A DNA stretch of 64,000 bases from Halocaridina rubra. Lineage: Eukaryota; Arthropoda; Malacostraca; Decapoda; Atyidae. Below the pieces are notes generated by a model that was given only the letters and a program-made list of their open reading frames with translations, ran no database searches and was not told the origin of the DNA. Of the stretch, positions 56,104 to 64,000 are shown one piece after another. Where the stretch lies: the NCBI GenBank assembly GCA_037179515.1, contig JAXCGZ010015156.1:1-64000 (forward strand). The letters are read 5' to 3'. The stretch's first letter is position 1; every line of letters begins with the position of its first letter. The translations under genes and the position numbers were made by a program.

Positions 56104-57860
56104 TGTTGAGGGAATGGTAGAGTGTTGTTATGAATGTGTTTTACTAAGGGGACTCAAAGTACTGAGCTCGTTTAAGAGCTCACAAACAGACAGGACAGAT
56201 ATTTGAACTTGAACACCCCACCCGTTTACCACTACTCGGTTAAATGAAACTCAGAATTCAACTTTCTTTTAATTTTGGAAATGCAATGACATTAAAAGAA
56301 TTGAATTAAATTTTCTAATTAAATTTTATGAAATGCTGCCTCGAATCCCAGAGGTGGTGAGCATGATTTTGTTTCCCGGCACCACGGACGTACAAAACTT
56401 GCAATGCTTATTACTGATTTGCAATTAATATAGTAAAACACTCTATTTATGATAAAGGAAGAATAAATACAGTATTCATTCACTTTTGGTTATCAAGAAC
56501 TGTTTGCAATGAAAAGGGGGGGGGCAAAACCACCTTTTGAAGTATTTGCAACTTATGACTCAAAACACTTTATCCCCAACATTTGAAGAATTAGCAAGAT
56601 AAATACAGTATTCATTCATTAAATTGTGGTTAACAGGAAATATCTGAAAAGCCAACAGGGTAAAATTACCTTTTAATTATTTGCAGTTTATAGCATAAAA
56701 CACTTTATTTAAATGATTAATTATATGCAATTTATATAGCAAATAGCTTTATTCACGAGTTTTTGACGTAAAACACTTTATTTACGATGATAGTAAGGGG
56801 TGAAATGAAATTAGAATTTGTTAGGAGAAGGGATAGAGTTTTACGGGCTCATAACCAGTCTTCAGAGGATGAGATTTTCGTTTATCACATTCAGTGAAAA
56901 GAAACTTCTTTGCAGTGTATATCAGCTGTAATTTCCAGGTTAAGGAATTAACTTTGGCAAGTGAGATTCCAGTTAGATAATCTACAAAATTTCGTTTGTA
57001 TGGGAATGGAATCTAAGAAAAAAATTCGTAGGATTTAGTCAGTAACGAATGTAACTAATTTTCGAAAAACCAATTTACTTGACCCACAAGCTTTACCATA
57101 CACTATCCATCACCTTGTTTGTGCCAGATGAATTCCTGTGAAGATGCAACATAAATAAGGTTTAAAATAAACTTGACTGCTGAGGCGAGATGTTGCCTCT
57201 GGGATGTTTGGCCGCCAAATCAGAGCGCTTCAATGTCCCTCCTGGTGACGTCATCTGTAGGATATATTTCTAGAGCAGTAACTGGCTCTTATATCATTTA
57301 AGGACTACTTTAGTGGTGGTCCCTGGCAGGCAATTACAGCAGAGATGCAAGGGAGAGACAGTATTTTAGGTGCAACAAGTGGAAGCAAATAAAATAAAAC
57401 GAGAATAAAAATGGAAAGTTAGGTCACTGGTAAACAATCTCTAGAACGTTCTTTGCGTTGTAGGAGACGGAATTTAAGTACTCAAATAATAAAGAACCTA
57501 CTGATATATCTAGACAGGCTAATGACATAACAGCAAGGTCAAATTCATAACAAAATTATCAGCAAGAACAATTTTTATAATAAGAAAATTGTAAAGAAAA
57601 CATATCTGATAGGTTCACTGAAAAGATGGAAAGGTAGGAGCAGCCTTTATAGCAGCCCTATGCTTCTATACGTACAAGAATAGAAAATAAGATATATTTA
57701 AAATTAGCTATAAGCTAAGATATAAATTGCTAATAATCATAATCACCAAAAGTCAAGAGGTGGGAATTATTTTTAGTTAGAAAATAGCATTTAAGTTACT
57801 AAATTAACTAATAAGGCATCTAACAGCCTCTGGTGACTTTGAGCAAAACACTCTATCACA
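56104..57860 (+). mobile_element. Solo LTR, 1757 bp, with 5-bp target duplication
   Basis: Starts TGTTGAGGG and ends CTATCACA (TG...CA). It is flanked by GTCAC at 56099-56103 and 57861-57865. Other LINE-A copies have a single GTCAC at this point (e.g. near 12575 and 62675), so the insertion is clear. No coding sequence and no second LTR, so it is a solo LTR or an LTR-only derivative. TGTTG ends and a 5-bp duplication suit BEL/Pao or Gypsy elements. Orientation + is inferred from the CRE/TATA-like and AATAAA order. An AAACACTTTATTTA-like motif recurs at about 56437, 56563, 56698 and 56771 and as AAACACTCTAT at the end. Confidence 0.87.
57246..57300 (+). promoter_or_regulatory. LTR promoter candidate: CRE palindrome and TATA-like boxes
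   Basis: A perfect TGACGTCA (57246-57253) lies 7 bp upstream of GATATATTT (57261-57269); a second TATA-like box is at 57289-57296. AATAAA signals follow at 57388-57398. The order enhancer site, TATA, poly(A) signal fits an LTR U3-R. Function is inferred. Confidence 0.45.
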
Positions 57861-58591
57861 GTCACTCTTTCCAATTGGTGGTTCATACTCAATTTTTTCA
57901 ATATCCAACCCATTATCTGTGAATACTAGATCAAGTAGTGATGGCTCATCCCCACACCTGGCCCTCGTTGGTTCCATTACATGTTGGTGTAGGAAATTCC
58001 CTTGTGCGCAATCTAGGAATCTTGCCCCGAATGAGTCCTCATCACTGTGTGGGTCAAGATTTTTCCAATCTATCTCTTTATGTTTAAAATCTCCCATAAT
58101 CAAAATCCTACATTTTCTCTCCTGTGCCATGCTAACAACTGAGTTTATGACTTCAATAGTACCTATATGACTTTCCTCATAAACTTCTAGCCTATTCTGG
58201 TTCCTTGGTGGGTTATATACAACAGTTATTATTATGCTCTCTGACCCAGTATTTATGCGAGCAACAAGAAATTCCTTGAACTCACTTTCTATAGCCAAGT
58301 TTACTTCTTCAACTTGAATCCTTTCACTTATGAGCAGTGCTATCCCTCCACCAGTCCTCTCAGATCTTTCAACCCTTAATATTCTGATGCCCTTAGGAAA
58401 AACTGTGACACTGTTTATGTCCTCCCTCAACTTAGTCTTTGTAATTGCTACTATATCTGCCTTACTGTTGTGAATCCTATCTTTTAATTCTACTGCCTTA
58501 CCAGCTAATCTATCAGCATTTGTGTATAACAATCTTAATGATGCCCCATCCTCTGATATTCTGTCAATATCTTCTCTATCTCCAATTTTTC

Positions 58592-59475
58592 TTAAAGAAC
58601 TCTGTAATGAAAATTGTTCTTCTCTTCTTCATTCCTTTCCTCATTTAACCTTCTTGCCTCTTGCAACAAGTTTTTTATCTTTCCCATCTCTTCCTGTGTT
58701 CTGTATCGTCTAATGAACACTTCTTTGAATTCTTGAAGGTCTTTTAGACTTTTTTTACTCAACAATATTTCCCTACATGTTTCCCCTCTCTCAAAGGTTA
58801 CTTTTGTTGGTCTCGGCTTTCCTTCCCTCGAATATTTGCCTAGTTGGTGTATGTTTACAATATCCTCAGGACCACAAACTACTCCAAGCTTTCTTATCAG
58901 GTCTACAACCCTAGCTTTATTTTCTTCAAGTCTCCCCTGCCATGTTGGCTCCTGGGATTCGCTTATGCCTGAGATTACCACTGTCTTCTCCTTATCAAGT
59001 GCCTGTTTGATGAGTGGGTTTGCCCTTTCCATCACAACGTCTTTCATTTTTTCGATTACTGTCTCTTTATAGTCAACTGTTTGTATGTTTTCCAGTGCCA
59101 CCACCTTTACAGCCTCTTTTACTGCCACATTCCCCTTTAATGCATCAGCAAAGGAAGTTTTCATGGCATCATTTTCCATATTCAGCTCCTGGAACTCTTT
59201 TCTAACCTGTTCAATGTTTTCCTTAATCTGGACATTCCAAGCTGCAATCTCGTCTCTCTCAGTGAACTAACATCTAATTCCTTTAGGTTGTCATTTAGCT
59301 GTGTGTTTTTATCTTCTTGTTTAGAAATTCTAGTTTCTAGTTCACTCTTTTCCCCTTTCAGCTTCTTTTTTCTTTTTTCCAGTTCCTTTCTCTCCTGCCC
59401 TTGTGCTTTATTTGCTTCCTCCAAAGATCTTATTTCTTCTCTGAGTGTTTCATTCTCTTTCATTTCTCTATCCAT
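58592..59475 (-). pseudogene. LINE-A ORF1, nearly complete, one frame break
   Basis: 59475-59182 encodes a charged N-terminal coiled coil (MDREMKENETLREEIRSLEE, KKKLKGEKSELETRISKQED). 59179-58592 encodes the rest: [60 protein letters not shown] and [16 protein letters not shown], ending in a basic KNLLQEARRLNEERN region. The two pieces are in different frames (break near 59265), perhaps a short deletion. Such proteins trimerise through the coiled coil and bind RNA in non-LTR elements. The function of this copy is lost if the break is real. Confidence 0.83.
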
Positions 59476-59515
59476 ATTCCAAATTTTATCATTTAGTGAC
59501 TCAATTTATCTCTTT

Positions 59516-60247
59516 TCTGGTAACACACATCTTAACTTAAAAATTTGATTATGGTAATTTGAGGATAAAAAGAAAAAGAAAAATAATGCAACAAAAACAA
59601 AGTCAAACCTGAAGGAAAATTCGAATTTGTGTCTGAGGAGGCACCCACCTGTTTCTGCTATATATTCTTCTTAACTGATAAACTCACTCGCTAACCAAGA
59701 TATGTTATCACAGGATCAGACTTTACATATTACTCAATATATAAACAAAATAAAAAATAGTAAAAGAGAAAGCTAAAAGAAGAGAAAAAGAATGAAGAAA
59801 GTAGACAGCTCTACAACTTGGCAACTTAACTCAGTACTGTTGACAGGTGTATTTTTGGTATTTATTTTATTATTCAATTATTTTGTGTATCAAAACTAGC
59901 TATCAAATTAATATAAATGGGAAGGATACTGATTTTAACAATATATGGAACCACAGGATCAGGTGAACGGCTTAATAGCTCTCCCCAATTTACAAAAAAA
60001 TTAGGTAATGTAATGTGATGGCTTCACCTCTGGCAACTCTTCTAAATTTCCTTCAAGGCAGAACAGGGCAGCTTCTTCTCTTTCCCCTCACGAAAATGTT
60101 CTCAATTTTTTCCTTTAATATTTTGGACAGTCTCGTCATACAACAAATATAAGTTTTTTACTCACAATACTCTGCAGGATTTCTTATTTAGGGAAATTAT
60201 GTTTGATTTACGCACCATGCTTATTAGTCTCTCAAAAACACAAGGAA
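59516..60247. other. Possible LINE-A 5' UTR or unique flank
   Basis: AT-rich sequence upstream of the longest LINE-A (on its strand). Only this copy reaches here, so I cannot tell 5' UTR from flank. I see no gene. A-rich stretches and short repeats of no clear family. Confidence 0.45.
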
Positions 60248-60448
60248 GTGATTACCTAATTGTATTTACCTAATTGTGTTTGCGGGAAAGAGCCCAAAGC
60301 TCGTATCTTCTCGTCTCCTCATCGGTTCCATTTTATACTTAGTGATACTTATCATACCTGTCCTTAAAACTATGGATTGAGATAGCATTAATTACATCCT
60401 CGCCTAGCTAATTCCAATTATCAACTACTCTTACAGTGAAAAAGTATT
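60248..60448 (-). mobile_element. LINE-A 3' fragment, 201 bp
   Basis: Tail repeats, hairpin and the end of ORF2 (to aaaaagtatt), 5'-truncated. It is followed at once by the tail of the next - copy: a head-to-tail pair. Confidence 0.9.
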
Positions 60449-63335
60449 GTGATTACCTAATTGTGTTTACGGGAAAGAGCCCAAAGCTCTTATCTTCCTG
60501 TCCCCTGATCGATTCCATTTTATACTTAGTGAAACTTATCATACCTGTCCTTAAACTATGGATTGAGATACCATTAACTACCTCCTCGCTTAGCCAATTC
60601 CAATTATCAACTACTCTTACACTGAAAAAGTATTTCCTTACATCCTGCAAAGAAGTTTTCTTACGAAGCTTCAAACTATGACCTCTAGTTCTAGAGCTTG
60701 CCATATCAAAAAATCGATCCCTATCCACTCTATCATAATCATGAAGGAATTTATAGACTGTCATCATATCCCCCCTCAATCTTCTAGCTTCGAGTGATGG
60801 TAAGTCTAATTCCCTCAGCCTCTCATCATAACTGGGATTGCGTATTTCTGGCACCAGTTTCGTGGCATGTCTTTGAACTTTTTCAAGTTTAGCTAAGTGC
60901 TTTTTCAAGTGCGGATTCCAAAAGGGGGCTGCATATTCGAGTTTTGGCCTCACATAGGTTACATAAATATTTCTGAACATTTCCTTTTCCATGTGCCTGA
61001 AGGCTACCTTTACATTTGATAAGAATGCATATGCTGCCCTTACTATGCCATTTGTATGTATTTCTGGAGACAAATCTGCCAGTATGTTTACTCCTAGATC
61101 TCTCTCATTTTCTGTCTCTTGAAGTTGTACTCCAGCCACCGAGTAGGCAAGATTGGGCCTTCTTGCACTTGTACCCATTATCATTACCTTACATTTTGAA
61201 GTATTGAATTTCATTAGCCACTTTTCTGACCACTCATGCAGACTATTTAGATCTTCCTGAAGTTCTCTACCATTGTTCTCGTTTCCTACTTTCTTCACAA
61301 TCTTTGCATCATCTGCAAACATATTCATGAATGAATTTACAGACTCTGGTAGGTCATCTAATAAGGAACAAAATTGGCCCTAAAGCTGAACCCTGTGGAA
61401 CTCCACTACTAAATCTTCTCCATTCAGACACTGAGTGTCTTACTCTAACCCTCTGTTCCTTTCCTTCTAAGTAAGTTTTTATCCATTCCAAGACATTTCC
61501 ACCTACCTATTCTAGCCATTGCTTGCAGCTTCCTAATAAGTCTCCCATGTGGAACAGTGTCAAACACTTTCTGGAAGTCTAGGAATATGCAATCTGCCCA
61601 ACCCTCTCTTTCCTGTAAGATTCGGCTTACCTCATCATAAAATTCTAATAAGTTTGTTACTGTTCATCTATCTTCTCTGAAGCCATGTTGCCTCACTGAC
61701 AAAAAGTTGAAGGATTCCAAGTGAAGAGAGATATATTTCCTTAGTAGTTTCTCCATAACTTTGCAAACTATGCTGGTCAAGGAAACTGGTCTATAGTTCA
61801 CAGCCATATCCCTCCTTCCCTCTTTGAAGATAGGTATCACGTTTGCTTGTTTCCAGCATCTTGGAATATCCCCTGACTCCAGTGACTTTTTAAATATGAT
61901 ACTTAGTGCCACCGATATTGAGTTTGCGCATTTTTTAAGTACATGAGGGGATATGTCATCAGGACCTGTAGCTTTATTAACATCTACCATCAGCGCCTTG
62001 CATACCTCTGTGGCTGTAAGGTTAATATTCTCTAATACCGGCCCATTAGCTTCTATCTCTGCAATCTGAGGGGGTGGGGTATTTTCTACGGTAAATACTG
62101 ACTGAAACTCCTTGTTCAATTCTTTGCAGATCTCTTCATCCGTTTCAGTGATGCTTCCATCCTCTCTCTTAAGCCTTAAAACCTGTTCTTTAACCTTCAG
62201 TTTTCCTCTGATAAAGCTGTGGAAAAGCTTGGGAAGTTTTTTTAGCCTTCCTGGTGATGTCCCTCTCATAGTCTCTCTTTGCCTCTCTTCTTTTACTTAG
62301 ATAGTCATTTCTTTCTCTTTTGTAGGTTTGCCAGGCATTTATGTTATTTCTCCTCCTATACCTTTTCCAGCATTTGTCTCTCCACTCCTTAACTCTTTTA
62401 CACTCATTATCGAACCATTTCTGTCTGGCATGAATTACACTTACTTTGGTGACAGGTATGCAGCAATCTACTATCTTTCCATATTTCTCACAAAATATGT
62501 CATACATTTCTTGTACAGATTTGTTGTAAAATAAGGTTCTCCAGTCAATAACTGCTAAAAGCTCATTCATTTTTATGTAATCTCCTTTCAGATAGTTCCT
62601 CCTCTTGTCCTCAGTGCCTCTATTCTTAGGCAGAATATCTTCAATGATATACTCCATCAACAACACACAGAGGTCACTCTTTCCAATAGGAGGTTCATAC
62701 TCAATTTTTTCAATATCCAACACATTATCTGTGAACACTAGATCAGGTAGTGATGGCTCATCCCCACCCCTGGCCCTCGTTGGTTCCATTACATGTTGGT
62801 GAAGGAAATTTCCTTGTACGCAATATAGGAATCTTGCCCCGAATGAGTCCTCATCACTGTGTGGGTCAAGATTTATCCAATCTATCTCTTTATGATTAAA
62901 ATCTCCCATAATCAAAATCCTACATTTTCTCTCCCATGCCATGTTAACAACTGAGTTTATGTCTTCAATAGTACCTATATGACTTTCCTCATAAACTTCT
63001 AGCCTATTCTGGTTCCTTGGTGGGTTATATACAACAGTTATTATAATGCTCTCTGACCCAATATTTATGCGAGCAACAAGAAATTCCTTGAACTCACTTT
63101 CTATAGCCAAGTTTATTTCTTCAACTTGAATCCTTTCACTTATTAGCAGTGCTATCCCTCTACCAGTCCTCTCAGATCTTTCAACCCTTAATATTCTGAA
63201 GCCCTTAGGAAAAACTGTGACACTGTTTATGTCCTCACTCAACTTAGTGTCTGTAATTGCTACTATATCTGCCTTACTGTTGTGAATCCTATCTTTTAAT
63301 TCTACTGCCTTACCAGCTAATCCATCAGCATTTGT
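60449..63335 (-). mobile_element. LINE-A copy with most of ORF2
   Basis: From tail repeats to the very start of the ORF2 endonuclease (catcagcatttgtg), where the tail of the next copy begins. 5'-truncated at the start of ORF2. Confidence 0.92.
60453..63242 (-). pseudogene. LINE-A ORF2, frameshifted
   Basis: 63242-62190 is open through the endonuclease (MSEDINSVTVFPKGFRILRV, ILIMGDFNHKEIDW, GKSDLCVLL where the usual His is Leu) to the pre-RT linker. 62269-61664 has KATGPDDISPHVLKKC and YRPVSLTSIVCKVMEKLL. 61328-60453 has the RT end with FADDAKIVKKV and the C-terminus. Frame changes near 62240, 61670 and 61360 (a deletion in VYVNDLPES) disable it. The SDH to SDL change would by itself remove an endonuclease catalytic residue. 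Confidence 0.9.
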
Positions 63336-64000
63336 GTGATTGCCTAATTGTGATTACCTAATTGTGTTTACGGGAAAGAGCCCAAAGCTCGTATCTTCCC
63401 GTCTCCTCATCGGTTCCATTTTATACTTAGTGATACTTATCATACCTGTCCTTAAAACTATGGATTGAGATAGCATTAACTACCTCCTCGCTTAGCCAAT
63501 TCCAATTATCAACTGCTCTTACACTGAGAAAGTATTTCCTTACATCCTGCAAAGAAGTTTTCTTACGAAGCTTCAAACTATGACCTCTAGTTCTAGAGCC
63601 AGCCATATCATAATATAAATCCCTATCCACTCTATCATAATCATGAAGGAATTTAAAGACTGTCACCATATCCCCCCTCACTCTTCTAGCTTTGAGTGAT
63701 GGTAAGTCTAATTCCCTCAGCCTCTCATCATAACTGAGATTGCGTATTTCTGGCACCAGTTTCGTGGCATGTCTTTGAACTTTTTCAAGCTTAGCTATGT
63801 GCTTTTTCAAGTGCGGATTCCAAAAGGGGGCAGCATATTCGAGTTTTGGCCTCACATAGGTTACATAAATATTTCTGAACATTTCCTTGTCCATGTGCCT
63901 GAAGGCTACCCTTACATTTGATAAGAATGCATATGCTGCCCTTACTATGCCATTTATATGTATTTCTGGAGACAAATTTGCCAGTATGTTTACTCCTAGA
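63336..64000 (-). mobile_element. LINE-A copy running off the window
   Basis: Tail repeats, hairpin and an open frame (63427-63975 and on) with SPEIHINGIVRAAYAFLSNV and WNPHLKKH. The 5' part is outside the window. Confidence 0.92.

Larger units (their letters stand above)
54029..58532 (-). pseudogene. LINE-A ORF2, broken by frameshifts and an LTR
   Basis: Three main open pieces. 58532-57804 is the endonuclease N-part (MLYTNADRLAGKAVELKDRI; ITKTKL has Lys for the catalytic Glu; ILIMGDFKHKEIDW), cut by the LTR. 56092-54905 holds the connector and RT start (KATGPDNISPYVL, YRPVSLTSIVCKVMEKLL, KAFDTVPQ). 54859-54029 holds [24 protein letters not shown] and the C-terminus. One frameshift near 54900 and the LTR insertion prevent full translation. 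Confidence 0.9.

Noticed and set aside
56104..57860. Cut-and-paste DNA transposon with inverted ends around TAGAGTGTT
   Set aside because: The inverted similarity is imperfect and offset. TG...CA termini plus an exact 5-bp duplication fit an LTR better. Kept as an alternative.
59516..60247. Missing last CLCA exon
   Set aside because: Read in all + frames near possible AG acceptors, I found no strand resembling the CLCA C-terminus.

Overview
The window is eukaryotic and arthropod-like, most probably from a decapod crustacean. The basis is long (TA)n, (GA)n, (CA)n and (TTA)n microsatellites, introns crowded with non-LTR retrotransposons, and LINE proteins of the kind I associate with crab and shrimp genomes. 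The species assignment is inference. There are no bacterial-style genes, operons or CRISPR arrays.

The only host gene I can support is on the + strand. It is the C-terminal half of a calcium-activated chloride channel regulator (CLCA family), split over ten exons at 300-473, 925-1053, 2861-2988, 8858-8981, 9205-9329, 14510-14679, 15956-16075, 38405-38640, 39231-39366 and 42187-42329. All exon phases join without a break to give 495 codons: the end of the VWA domain, a beta-rich middle part and a fibronectin-III-like part. The first exons lie upstream of the window and the last one or more lie beyond it or were not found. One intron is about 22.3 kb.

Almost everything else is mobile DNA inside or downstream of the gene. 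LINE-A is an L2/CR1-like element with a coiled-coil ORF1, an endonuclease-RT ORF2, a 3' hairpin and a tail of 14-nt repeats. It is present in over 20 pieces on both strands. Several run head to tail: six + copies at 27872-35333 and three - copies at 60248-64000. LINE-B, a second non-LTR family, has one copy with an open 1020-codon reading frame at 43702-47138 and two decayed copies nested in an old LINE-A at 4318-8768. LINE-C (51277-53491) is a third RT family with two nonsense codons.

Other elements are a decayed Ty3/Gypsy element (17178-20866), a decayed unclassified retroelement (21345-27877, split by a LINE-A), a 1757-bp solo LTR with a 5-bp target duplication (56104-57860), a Tigger/pogo DNA transposon (35474-37672) and three kinds of tRNA-derived SINE. 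One of the SINEs forms a tandem array of identical 273-bp units (1702-2690).

Region by region: 1-9.4 kb holds CLCA exons with nested old LINEs; 9.4-16 kb holds exons, a LINE-A and SINEs; 16-38.4 kb is the giant intron with the Gypsy element, the unclassified retroelement, the LINE-A chain and the Tigger; 38.4-42.3 kb holds the last three visible exons; 42.3-64 kb is LINE-A, LINE-B and LINE-C, microsatellites and the solo LTR. I did not find a new cellular system. The most unusual structure is the repeated placement of LINE-A copies at the tails and microsatellites of earlier copies.
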